Assembly: GCA_012512795.1 (NCBI GenBank)
Contig: JAAZDL010000008.1
Coordinates: 1-7,978 of the forward strand
Direction of reading: 5' to 3'
DNA length: 7,978 nucleotides
DNA from: Mycoplasmatota bacterium
GTDB taxonomy: Bacteria > Bacillota_I > Bacilli_A > RF39 > UBA660
Made by a program: the position numbers and the translations under genes. This document shows positions 1 to 6,200 of this stretch, piece by piece. How positions within the stretch are numbered: position 1 is the stretch's first letter; the number at the start of each line of letters is the position of its first letter. The notes below the pieces were generated by a model, which was not told where the DNA came from, ran no database searches, and worked only from the letters and a program-made list of their open reading frames with translations.

Positions 1-1
1 A

Positions 2-1213
2 TCATTGGTAGAAAATTCTGAAATTAAATTAAAAGATATATTTAATAATATTGATAATTTATGTTATAAAAATAGTAAAAAAGTATTAGATGCATTTCAC
101 AAATTTAATATATCTGAAAATGATTTATATGGTACTACTGGATATGGATATAATGATTCCGGAAGAGAAAAAATAGAACAAGTTTTTTCTTATATATTTA
201 ATTCTGAAGATGCTTTAGTTAGAAATCAATTTGTATCTGGAAGTCATGCAATAAATGTTGGATTAAATGCTATTTTAAGGCCTAATGACACTCTTTTATC
301 TATAACTGGAACTCCATATGATACTTTACATGAAGTTATAGGTATAAAGCATAATAGTAGTTCTCTTATGAGTTATAATATAAAATATAAAGAAATCGAT
401 TTATTAAATAATGACTTCGATTATGAAAAAATAACAAAATATTTAAAAACAAACAAAGTAAAAGTAGTACATATTCAAAGATCAAGAGGATACTCCCTAA
501 GAGATTCTTTATCTATATCTAAACTTGAAAAAGTCATAGAATATATTAAAAATATTGATAATAATATTATATTATTTGTAGATAACTGCTATTGCGAATT
601 TGTAGAAGATAAGACGCCTATAGAAGCAAAAGCTGATTTATGTGTTGGATCTCTTATTAAAAATTTAGGAGGAGGAATAGCTACTAATGGAGCTTATATA
701 GTCGGAAGAAAAGATTTAATAACTCTCTGTGGAGAAAGATTAACTCTTCCTGCTGAAGGCAAAGATGTAGGTCCAACTGATAACTCTAACAAAATGTTTT
801 TAATGGGAATATATTTAGCTCCTAGTGTAGTTGCCTCTTCTTTAAAAACATCAATACTAACTAGTTATGTTTTAGAAAAATTAGGATATAAAGTTAATCC
901 TAAATATAATGAAAAAAGAAGTGATATAGTACAGTTAATATATTTTAAAGATGAAAATGAAATATTAAAATATACTTATGGTATTCAAAGCGCCGGAGCT
1001 ATTGATTCATCCGTCACTCCTATTCCTAGTTTTATGCCAGGGTACACTGATAAAATTATTATGGCTAGTCCTTCTTTTACTCAAGGTTCTTCGATTGAAA
1101 TATCTTGTGATGGACCATTAAGAAAACCTTATGTTTTATTCCAACAAGGTTCTCTTACATATGAGTATGGAAAACTTGCTATAATAAATGCTATAAGTAA
1201 ATTAAAAGAATAA
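2..1213 (+). CDS. Methionine gamma-lyase family / aluminium resistance protein (PLP enzyme, YnbB-like), 5'-partial
   Basis: A fold-type I PLP-dependent enzyme of the Cys/Met-metabolism group, in the family usually called 'methionine gamma-lyase family protein' or 'aluminium resistance protein' (YnbB in Bacillus). Its substrate has not been firmly settled in most bacteria. Residues are numbered from the TTG at position 5. The family signature GYGYNDSGR is at about 46-54, SGSHAI at 78-83 and TGTPYDTL at 101-108. The cofactor-contacting aspartate is in FVDNCYCEF (D193). The likely Schiff-base lysine is K219 in GSLIKNLGGG. About 402 residues are visible, close to the family's usual length of a little over 400. 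The frame stays open to the window edge and no ATG occurs near the N-terminus. The true start is therefore either that TTG or a codon just outside the window. The gene ends with TAA and is convergent with nfo, sharing a terminator. Family assignment is firm; the reaction is inferred. Confidence 0.88.
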   Translation, partial: SLVENSEIKLKDIFNNIDNLCYKNSKKVLDAFHKFNISENDLYGTTGYGYNDSGREKIEQVFSYIFNSEDALVRNQFVSGSHAINVGLNAILRPNDTLLSITGTPYDTLHEVIGIKHNSSSLMSYNIKYKEIDLLNNDFDYEKITKYLKTNKVKVVHIQRSRGYSLRDSLSISKLEKVIEYIKNIDNNIILFVDNCYCEFVEDKTPIEAKADLCVGSLIKNLGGGIATNGAYIVGRKDLITLCGERLTLPAEGKDVGPTDNSNKMFLMGIYLAPSVVASSLKTSILTSYVLEKLGYKVNPKYNEKRSDIVQLIYFKDENEILKYTYGIQSAGAIDSSVTPIPSFMPGYTDKIIMASPSFTQGSSIEISCDGPLRKPYVLFQQGSLTYEYGKLAIINAISKLKE

Positions 1214-1224
1214 TTATACATAAT

Positions 1225-1257
1225 AAAAGTTTATTGAATAAAATCAATAAACTTTTT
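1225..1257. terminator. Bidirectional intrinsic terminator between converging genes
   Basis: A perfect 13-bp inverted repeat (1225-1237 with 1244-1256; stem AAAAGTTTATTGA) surrounds a 6-nt loop. On the plus strand the descending arm ends in T's (1253-1257), serving the PLP-enzyme gene. On the minus strand the transcript ends in TTTTATTA, serving the plsC-murG-ftsQ-nfo operon. The stem is AT-rich, as expected for this genome. One arm lies wholly inside the last codons of nfo and the other contains its TAA stop. Confidence 0.8.
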
Positions 1258-2112
1258 ATTTCTAATGTTTTCTATTTCATATTTATAAGGAGCATATGCA
1301 TCTTTTTGATTTCTATTAACATATGGTGTTTCAAGTATAAATGGAATACCTTGTAATCTCTTGTTATATACAATGTTTATAATATTATCAAAACCAATAT
1401 TTCCATAACCAATATTTGCATGCCTATCTTTACGACTACCCACTTCATTTAAACTATCATTAATATGAAAGCATTTTATTTTATCTATTCCTATTTTTGA
1501 ATCAAACTCATCTAAAAAGGAATCTATATTCGTAATATCTATACCTGAATCATTCATGTGACAACTATCAAGACAAACAGCTACTCTACTTTTTTCTTTT
1601 ACTCCATCTATCATTAGTTTCAATTCATCAATAGAACGTCCTAATTCATTTCCTTTGCCTGGCATATATTCAAGCAATATAATAACTTCTTCAGTATTTT
1701 CTATTACTTTGTTTAAAGCAAATATAATATTATTAATACCTTCTTCTCTCGTACAATTAACTGCGCTACCAGGATGTAAAACTATTTTCGTTATACCTAG
1801 TTTTTTGCATCTATCTAACTCTTTGCTAAAAAAATCTATATAAAATTCATATTTTCTCTCATCTGCTCTATTAGCAAAATTAACTATATACGGAGAGTGA
1901 ACAATAACATTTTTAATATTAATATTATTTTCATTCATTAGTTTTAATGCTTCATATGATATTTTATCATCTATTTCACCTCTTAAAGTACTTTGAGTTG
2001 ATCCCGTATAAAACATAAAAGTATTAGCCCCATAACTAATAGCTTCCTCAGCAGTGCCTAAAAGTTGGGTTTTACTATTAAAACTAACATGACTTCCTAT
2101 TATAATTTCCAT
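1231..2112 (-). CDS. nfo: Endonuclease IV (AP endonuclease, Nfo)
   Basis: Class II apurinic/apyrimidinic endonuclease. It cleaves DNA 5' of abasic sites and acts in base excision repair. At 293 aa it is near the usual length of about 280-300. It has the TIM-barrel pattern of the AP endonuclease 2 family, and all nine expected metal ligands of the trinuclear zinc site can be placed: H72 (VHSPY), H113 (LHPGS), E148 (LLEYMPG), D182 and H185 (CLDSCH), H216 (FHINDS), D229 and H231 (DRHANIG) and E261 (ETP). The start is ATG preceded by AAAGGAGG at 7-nt spacing, and that site begins within the TAA stop of ftsQ, 12 nt upstream. It is the last gene of the plsC-murG-ftsQ operon. Its final codons fold into the terminator. 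Nothing is missing, so an active enzyme is expected. Its place behind division genes is unusual and probably reflects operon packing rather than a shared pathway. Confidence 0.96.
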   Translation of the reverse strand: MEIIIGSHVSFNSKTQLLGTAEEAISYGANTFMFYTGSTQSTLRGEIDDKISYEALKLMNENNINIKNVIVHSPYIVNFANRADERKYEFYIDFFSKELDRCKKLGITKIVLHPGSAVNCTREEGINNIIFALNKVIENTEEVIILLEYMPGKGNELGRSIDELKLMIDGVKEKSRVAVCLDSCHMNDSGIDITNIDSFLDEFDSKIGIDKIKCFHINDSLNEVGSRKDRHANIGYGNIGFDNIINIVYNKRLQGIPFILETPYVNRNQKDAYAPYKYEIENIRNKKFIDFIQ

Positions 2113-2124
2113 ATATATCCTCCT

Positions 2125-2799
2125 TTATTTTTTAATTTCAAAATAGTTACCACTATCTAAATATAATATACCTTTTTTATTATCTAACTTTTTAACTATA
2201 TCAATATATTTATTTAACATCTTTGCTTTTAATACAGTTATATATACTTCATTACCATCATTCATATATAATAGAAACCTTTCATCATCATAAGACGTTT
2301 TACTATATTCTATTTCACTTATTAAACTAATTATATTACTATCTACTGTTTTAAAAGCATTAACAAATCTTTTTTCAATATCTTCTGGAACATAATTTAT
2401 AAGTACCGGTACATTATTTATATTATCTAATAAATAATTTTTATCATCTGATACTTTATATAAATCATTGCTTCTTATAAAATATAATATTTTTTTCTCA
2501 CTTATATTTATTTCAACTATACTACCATATTTTTTAGATACTCTAACATTTTCAATTAAATCTAACTTTAATAGTTTCTTTTTAATTTTAGATTTACTTA
2601 AAGTCAAAAACTTAGGATAATTACTTAGCCCTGCAGTTTCGATAATAAGTTCATCACTATAATATTCGTTATTTAAAATGATAATATTTTTAGTTTTTAT
2701 ATTAAAAAGATATAAAGTAAAAATATATAATAAATATATACTTAATATAAATATTAAAAATTTAAAAAAGTTGAATTTTTTACGAACCTTTTTTTTCAT
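2125..2799 (-). CDS. ftsQ: Cell division protein FtsQ/DivIB
   Basis: Bitopic divisome protein that bridges early and late division proteins (FtsL/FtsB, also called DivIC, partners). The N-terminus is short and very basic (MKKKVRKKF), followed by one membrane segment at about 11-32. The extracellular part starts with a POTRA-like domain at about 35-107: NIIILNNEYYSDELII, then a helix rich in lysine, then the LIENVRVSKK...VEINISEK strand pattern typical of FtsQ. A beta domain runs to the C-terminus, ending in ILYLDSGNYFEIKK, which matches the 'ID.R' strand region of the family. At 224 aa it is somewhat short for DivIB, with almost no cytoplasmic tail. The ATG start lies 20 nt inside the end of murG and has AAAGGA upstream, so translational coupling to murG is likely. 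The assignment rests on topology, domain order and murG synteny, because FtsQ sequences are poorly conserved. Confidence 0.85.
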   Translation of the reverse strand: MKKKVRKKFNFFKFLIFILSIYLLYIFTLYLFNIKTKNIIILNNEYYSDELIIETAGLSNYPKFLTLSKSKIKKKLLKLDLIENVRVSKKYGSIVEINISEKKILYFIRSNDLYKVSDDKNYLLDNINNVPVLINYVPEDIEKRFVNAFKTVDSNIISLISEIEYSKTSYDDERFLLYMNDGNEVYITVLKAKMLNKYIDIVKKLDNKKGILYLDSGNYFEIKK

Positions 2800-3877
2800 T
2801 ATTTTCCTTTAAAATCTTCTTAATCTCATCAACAATAATAGTTGATGAAGATATATCTTTTATTTCACTTAAATTCTTCTTAGTTTCTTCCATTGTTGAT
2901 TCATCAAACATTTCATTAATTGCATTAATTAATGTTTTTTCATCTAAGTCTTTTTCTTCTATTAAAATACTAACTTTTTTATTTACTAAATCAAGAGCAT
3001 TATAATACTGATGATTATTAGCAACATATGGACTAGGTATTAAAATAGAAGGTGTTCTAGTTGCCATTATTTCTGCTATAGTAGATGCTCCTGCTCTTGA
3101 GATTATTAAGTCACACGATTTCATTAGACTTGGTAAATTATCAAAAAAAGGAACTATTTTAGTACTCTTAGGAACTATTAGATTATTATTTAAATCAGCG
3201 TAACTACTCTTTCCTGTAATAAATAATATTTCAGTATCTTCTTCATCATAATTTCTTAAAAAATTAAGAATTTTTTCATTTACAGATGTACTACCTAAAG
3301 AACCCATAACAATAATTATTAGTTTTTTATCTTTATTAAAACCTAAATCAGTTTTACTATATTTTTTAGTTTCTATAGCTCTTTGAGCTACTGGATTGCC
3401 ACTAAATATTATATTTTTTGATTTAAGTTTTCTAGTTCCATCTTTAAAAGAAACAAATATTGCATCTACTTTTTTAGATAAATATATATTTGTTTTGCCA
3501 GGTAACATATTTTGCTCATGTAAAAATACTTTAACACCTCTTTTTTTAGCTGCTAAACAAACAGGTAGAGTTACATATCCACCAAAAGCTATAACAGCAT
3601 CAGGCTTATATTCATCCATTATTTTTAAACACTTTTTATATGCAGAACTAATACAACTTAAGTTTTTAATGTTTCTAACAATATTTGTTTTTGATAATCC
3701 GTATATCTCTAATGATTCATATGGTATACCAAGACTAGGAATCAAATCATTTTCCATTCTATTTTTTGTTCCAATAAATAAATATTCATTATTCTTATCT
3801 TTCTTTATTTCATCTAATACAGCTAAAGCAGGATATATATGTCCTCCTGTTCCACCTGCTGTTAAAATAAATTTCAT
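2780..3877 (-). CDS. murG: MurG: UDP-GlcNAc transferase making lipid II
   Basis: Transfers GlcNAc from UDP-GlcNAc to lipid I at the inner face of the membrane, giving lipid II for peptidoglycan. It is a GT-B fold enzyme of GT28. Residues here are counted from the ATG at 3877 (365 aa, normal length). The first G-loop, GGTGGHIYPA, is at 8-17. FGGYVTLP lies near 98-105, HEQN at 120-123 and GNP at 160-162. The C-terminal G-loop is MGSLGS at 191-196. RAGASTIAE at 261-269 holds the glutamate expected to bind the ribose of UDP, and NHQ follows near 288-290. I chose the ATG because GAGGTG at 3884-3889 is an ideal Shine-Dalgarno site 6 nt upstream; the in-frame GTG at 3884-3886 is part of that site. 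The gene lies 26 nt behind a plsC paralogue and overlaps ftsQ by 20 nt. The second G-loop differs from the common GGSQGA form. Confidence 0.96.
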   Translation of the reverse strand: MKFILTAGGTGGHIYPALAVLDEIKKDKNNEYLFIGTKNRMENDLIPSLGIPYESLEIYGLSKTNIVRNIKNLSCISSAYKKCLKIMDEYKPDAVIAFGGYVTLPVCLAAKKRGVKVFLHEQNMLPGKTNIYLSKKVDAIFVSFKDGTRKLKSKNIIFSGNPVAQRAIETKKYSKTDLGFNKDKKLIIIVMGSLGSTSVNEKILNFLRNYDEEDTEILFITGKSSYADLNNNLIVPKSTKIVPFFDNLPSLMKSCDLIISRAGASTIAEIMATRTPSILIPSPYVANNHQYYNALDLVNKKVSILIEEKDLDEKTLINAINEMFDESTMEETKKNLSEIKDISSSTIIVDEIKKILKENNEKKGS

Positions 3878-3883
3878 AAGGTT

Positions 3884-3889
3884 CACCTC
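3884..3889 (-). promoter_or_regulatory. murG Shine-Dalgarno site that decides the start
   Basis: GAGGTG lies 6 nt upstream of ATG 3877. A GTG in frame with murG (3884-3886) falls within this site and would give a protein three residues longer, but it would then lack a Shine-Dalgarno site of its own. The ATG is therefore preferred. Confidence 0.8.
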
Positions 3890-3903
3890 ACTAATATTAT
3901 ATA

Positions 3904-4734
3904 CTATTTTTCAGACTCTTGCATTAACTGTAGTATTTTTTTTCTTAAAAGTTTATTTGCTTCTTCTAAATCCATATCTTTTACACTAAATGGTTCACCT
4001 ATTTTAGTAATTAAATTACCTTTTTTTCCAATATATAAACCAGTAGAAGCAAACGGAAGAATTAAAGAATTTGTTTTTTGAGCTAAAGATACAGCACCAA
4101 ATTTAAAAGGAAGCATTAAAGAATCTTCATATTCTTTTTTTGTTACTATTTTATTTTTTAATAACTCTTTAAGATTATTATCTGGATCTAAAATAAACTC
4201 TTTTAATTCTTTTTTAGTTATTTTTTTCTTTTGTTCTAATTCTATTAAAAAGTCTACTTGAGTATATCTTATACTTTTATATTTAATATTATTTAATAGT
4301 TCTTCTTTACTCATATCATCTTTTAATATTTCATACATTATATTTAGTTTATCTTCTTTACAAGTAACTTCATTTCTAGTTCCTTCCGGGAAAATGCCTA
4401 ATACTCCTCCAGAATTTAAAACATCTTTCGCCTCGCTTTTAGCATTTTCATCATGAATAGATCTATCTACTGGTATACAACCAGCCATCTTATAAAACCA
4501 AGCAAATTTACCTTTAAAATATTCATCTTTAGCCATATAATGAATTGTTCTTTTAGTTAATATCATAACATTATACTGATCATGAGTATGTCTATGATTA
4601 CCACAAACAACCACTCCACCACTTTTTGGTATATTTTCTTTACCATAAATAGTTGGACGGTATTTTAATTTAAAATATACTTGTACGAAAGGCCTTAAAA
4701 TATTATATCCAACACTACTTCTTTTCTTTACCAT
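3904..4734 (-). CDS. PlsC-like 1-acyl-glycerol-3-phosphate acyltransferase with internal insert
   Basis: Lysophosphatidic acid acyltransferase family (PlsC/LPLAT), expected to acylate lysophosphatidate to phosphatidate at the membrane. The motifs are in order: I, NHRHTHD (46-52, catalytic H47 and D52); II, GCIPVDR (85-91); III, FPEGTR (115-120); IV region, MLPFKFGAVSLAQKT...LPFASTG (207-232). At 276 aa it is about 80 longer than its tandem neighbour. The excess is one block (about 122-205) between motifs III and IV, rich in Lys/Glu/Leu and predicted helical. In the paralogue, motif III joins motif IV within about 6 residues. ATG is preceded by AAGGAG, placed right after the stop of the upstream plsC paralogue (11 nt between them). 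The stop is TAG. The core assignment is firm. Substrate preference cannot be told from sequence, and the insert is unexplained. Confidence 0.9.
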   Translation of the reverse strand: MVKKRSSVGYNILRPFVQVYFKLKYRPTIYGKENIPKSGGVVVCGNHRHTHDQYNVMILTKRTIHYMAKDEYFKGKFAWFYKMAGCIPVDRSIHDENAKSEAKDVLNSGGVLGIFPEGTRNEVTCKEDKLNIMYEILKDDMSKEELLNNIKYKSIRYTQVDFLIELEQKKKITKKELKEFILDPDNNLKELLKNKIVTKKEYEDSLMLPFKFGAVSLAQKTNSLILPFASTGLYIGKKGNLITKIGEPFSVKDMDLEEANKLLRKKILQLMQESEK

Positions 4735-4745
4735 ATTTTCTCCTT

Positions 4746-5333
4746 TTATAATTTATTTCCTTTTACAACTAACTCTTTTACTTTATTAAATAATATTTCG
4801 TTTTCATTGCTTAACTTAGAGTTTTTATCAATTTTATATGCAGTCCCATACTCTATTTTAACTGATTTTTTAAATAATTTATATTTTCCAGTTATAGCAA
4901 AAGGAACAACATAAGCACCAGTTTTTTGAGCAAAAGACACAGCACCATATTTAAACGGAAGCATGAGTTTATCAGTTCTGTTAACTGTACCTTCAGGAAA
5001 TATTACTACTACTTCTTGGTTATTAAGACACTTTAAAACTTCACTTTTCATATCATCATCATGAATGCTCCTATCAACTCTAATACAACCCATCGATTTA
5101 AAAAACCAACTTTTAAATTTAGTCCTAAATAATTCTTTTTTAGATACAGCTCTTACTACTCTTTTAGGCCCAACTATTACAAATGCAGCATCCCAATTAC
5201 TAGTATGATTTCCTGCTAATATAACTGCTCCTTCTTTAGGTATATTTTCTCTTCCATAAAATCTTGGAAAGTATAATAGTTGAAAAACTATTTTTCCAAC
5301 ATAATACACAAATTTATATACAAAATAATTCAT
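4746..5333 (-). CDS. PlsC-like 1-acyl-glycerol-3-phosphate acyltransferase, compact paralogue
   Basis: Second member of the PlsC/LPLAT family and a likely tandem duplicate of the downstream gene. The two share the YGxENIPK lead-in, the GCIxVDRSIHD block and the PFKxGAVSxAQKT block. It is 195 aa, a compact bacterial PlsC length. Motif I is NHTSNWD (42-48, catalytic H43 and D48), motif II GCIRVDR (82-88), motif III FPEGTV (112-117) and motif IV region LPFKYGAVSFAQKTGAYVVPFAITG (in two parts, about 125-149). Motif III normally reads FPEGTR; the arginine is replaced by valine here, although R88 of motif II is kept. A hydrophobic, aromatic-rich N-terminus (1-25) may associate with the membrane. 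It is the first gene of the operon: ATG with GGAG 8 nt upstream, behind a candidate promoter. It probably has acyltransferase activity, but acceptor specificity could differ from that of its neighbour. Confidence 0.88.
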   Translation of the reverse strand: MNYFVYKFVYYVGKIVFQLLYFPRFYGRENIPKEGAVILAGNHTSNWDAAFVIVGPKRVVRAVSKKELFRTKFKSWFFKSMGCIRVDRSIHDDDMKSEVLKCLNNQEVVVIFPEGTVNRTDKLMLPFKYGAVSFAQKTGAYVVPFAITGKYKLFKKSVKIEYGTAYKIDKNSKLSNENEILFNKVKELVVKGNKL

Positions 5334-5365
5334 TTTTTATTCTCCGTTAATTTATTATTTCTTTC

Positions 5366-5393
5366 TTTATAATAAAATTATATCATTAGACAA
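5366..5393 (-). promoter_or_regulatory. Candidate sigma-A promoter for the plsC-plsC-murG-ftsQ-nfo operon
   Basis: The 83-bp gap between yqeY and the first plsC holds TTGTCT (5388-5393), a 16-nt spacer and TATAAA (5366-5371), read on the minus strand. A better -10 hexamer, TATAAT, lies at 5377-5382, but only a weak -35 (TTTCTT) sits 17 nt before it, inside the terminator of the upstream unit. A promoter is expected here because a terminator lies directly upstream. Which hexamers are used is uncertain. Confidence 0.5.
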
Positions 5394-5394
5394 T

Positions 5395-5418
5395 AAAAAA
5401 AGAAACATGAGAGTTTCT
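5395..5418 (-). terminator. Intrinsic terminator of rpsU-yqeY
   Basis: On the minus strand, AGAAAC (5413-5418), a 6-nt loop and GTTTCT (5401-5406) form a 6-bp stem followed by a run of T's (5395-5400). The stem begins inside the TAG stop of yqeY. It is short but followed by an uninterrupted T run. Confidence 0.7.
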
Positions 5419-5869
5419 ATTTTAATTTTTCTTGTATAATTGAGTTAACAACTTTCATATCAGCTTTACCTTTCAATATAGGAGCTAATTCTTTCATTAT
5501 TAAGCCCATTTCTTTTACATTAGTAGGCTTTAGTTTATCAAAAACTTTATCTATTTCTTCAGTTATTTTTTCTGTTGACATCTGCTCAGGTAAGTATTTA
5601 CTTAATAATGTTATTTCTTTTTCAAGACTATCAATCAAGTCTTGTCTATTTGCTTTTTTAAATTCTTCAATACTTTCTTTATGTGTTTTAACTTGTTTAA
5701 CTACAACATCTATAACAATTTCATCACTTGCATCTGCATTTCTATCTAGTTTATTATTTATTTTATATAAATCTATTGCAGACTTTAATAATCTAAGTGT
5801 ACTTAATGTTTCTTTATCTTTAGCTTTCATTGCTTGAATCATATCTCTAGATATAGTTTCGTATAACAT
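5417..5869 (-). CDS. yqeY: YqeY, GatB/YqeY domain protein
   Basis: Small helical protein related to the tail domain of the GatB subunit of Asp-tRNA(Asn)/Glu-tRNA(Gln) amidotransferase. A role in tRNA-dependent amidation is suspected but not proven for stand-alone YqeY. From the ATG at 5869 it is 150 aa, matching the family (about 147-150). Typical segments are TLRLLKSAI (24-32), KYLPEQMS (91-98) and the C-terminal GLIMKELAPILKGKADMKVV...IIQEKL. An in-frame ATG at 5920 would add 17 residues without family counterpart and would overlap rpsU, so it is rejected. The chosen start has AAAAAAGG about 10 nt upstream, a somewhat long spacing. It follows rpsU by 19 nt, the same order as in Bacillus and many other Bacillota, and stops with TAG inside a terminator. 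Confidence 0.93.
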   Translation of the reverse strand: MLYETISRDMIQAMKAKDKETLSTLRLLKSAIDLYKINNKLDRNADASDEIVIDVVVKQVKTHKESIEEFKKANRQDLIDSLEKEITLLSKYLPEQMSTEKITEEIDKVFDKLKPTNVKEMGLIMKELAPILKGKADMKVVNSIIQEKLK

Positions 5870-5888
5870 GCTTTCACATCCTTTTTTA

Positions 5889-6080
5889 TTAATCTCTAGA
5901 TTTATTATGTTTTTTAGCATTTCTAATTGCTTCTTTTTTAGCTTCTCTTCTAACTATTCCAGGTTTAGAGTATTCTTTTCTTTTCTTCATTTCAGTAGGG
6001 ATTCCACTTCTTTGAACTTTCATCTTAAAACGTTTTAAAGCTCCTTCAACGTTTCCATCTTTTACATCTACGTGTGTCAT
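5889..6080 (-). CDS. rpsU: 30S ribosomal protein S21
   Basis: Small basic protein of the 30S platform, near the anti-Shine-Dalgarno end of 16S rRNA. It is 63 aa, slightly longer than the usual 57-60, with the extra residues at the lysine-rich C-terminus (AIRNAKKHNKSRD). The core matches bS21: the ALKRFK block (14-19), the basic MKKRKEYSKPG region (31-41) and a highly basic tail. ATG 6080 is preceded by a strong purine site, GGGAGGG (6088-6094), at 7 nt. An ATG 4 nt further upstream is in another frame and does not lead to a protein. It is the first gene of a two-gene unit with yqeY, with its own promoter and a short leader of roughly 25 nt. Confidence 0.95.
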   Translation of the reverse strand: MTHVDVKDGNVEGALKRFKMKVQRSGIPTEMKKRKEYSKPGIVRREAKKEAIRNAKKHNKSRD

Positions 6081-6110
6081 TCATCTTCCCTCCCTTCATG
6101 ACTAAACATA

Positions 6111-6139
6111 ATTATATTACAAAATGAGCAAAATATCAA
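6111..6139 (-). promoter_or_regulatory. Strong sigma-A-type promoter of rpsU-yqeY
   Basis: On the minus strand, TTGATA (6134-6139), a 17-nt spacer and a perfect TATAAT (6111-6116). The stretch just upstream of the -35 (about 6141-6157) is almost pure A/T, like an UP element. Transcription should start near 6104, giving a leader of roughly 25 nt before the rpsU ATG. Confidence 0.85.
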
Positions 6140-6172
6140 GCAAAATATATAAAAAATCTACACATAAATCAC

Positions 6173-6200
6173 AAAAAAATAAGCATTTATGTGCTTATTT
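6173..6200 (-). terminator. Intrinsic terminator of rpsB-tsf
   Basis: A perfect 9-bp stem (AAATAAGCA at 6192-6200 with TGCTTATTT at 6177-6185, minus strand) around a 6-nt loop, followed by further T's (6173-6176) that continue the TTT of the stem. The first arm contains the TAA stop of tsf (6195-6197). A second 9-bp inverted repeat (6161-6169 with 6185-6193) overlaps it and could form an alternative fold. Confidence 0.82.

Noticed and set aside
2911..2942. Repeated attaatt units as a repeat or operator.
   Set aside because: They encode the murG residues INAINEM, with Ile and Asn codons that are AT-rich. The palindrome is imperfect and no arrangement beyond coding bias is seen.
3878..3886. 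GTG at 3884-3886 as the murG start.
   Set aside because: It is part of the GAGGTG ribosome binding site for the ATG at 3877 and has no site of its own.
3896..3901. TATAAT on the minus strand just before murG as an internal promoter.
   Set aside because: No acceptable -35 hexamer is found at 16-18 nt, and A/T-rich gaps give such matches by chance.
3396..3989. Plus-strand open frame of 197 codons opposite murG and the end of plsC.
   Set aside because: It lies antisense to well-recognised murG motifs, has no family resemblance and no good Shine-Dalgarno site. It is a shadow of low-GC coding sequence. The same holds for plus-strand frames at 1655-1843, 6559-6879 and 7227-7742.
4150..4190. DPDNN in the PlsC insert (residues 183-187) as a calcium-binding EF-hand loop.
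   Set aside because: Positions 8 and 12 of a 12-residue loop would be Glu and Asn rather than a hydrophobic residue and Glu, so the loop does not fit.
5870..5920. Upstream ATG at 5920 for yqeY, giving a 167-residue protein.
   Set aside because: The 17 extra residues overlap the end of rpsU and have no counterpart in the family. The ATG at 5869 gives the usual length.
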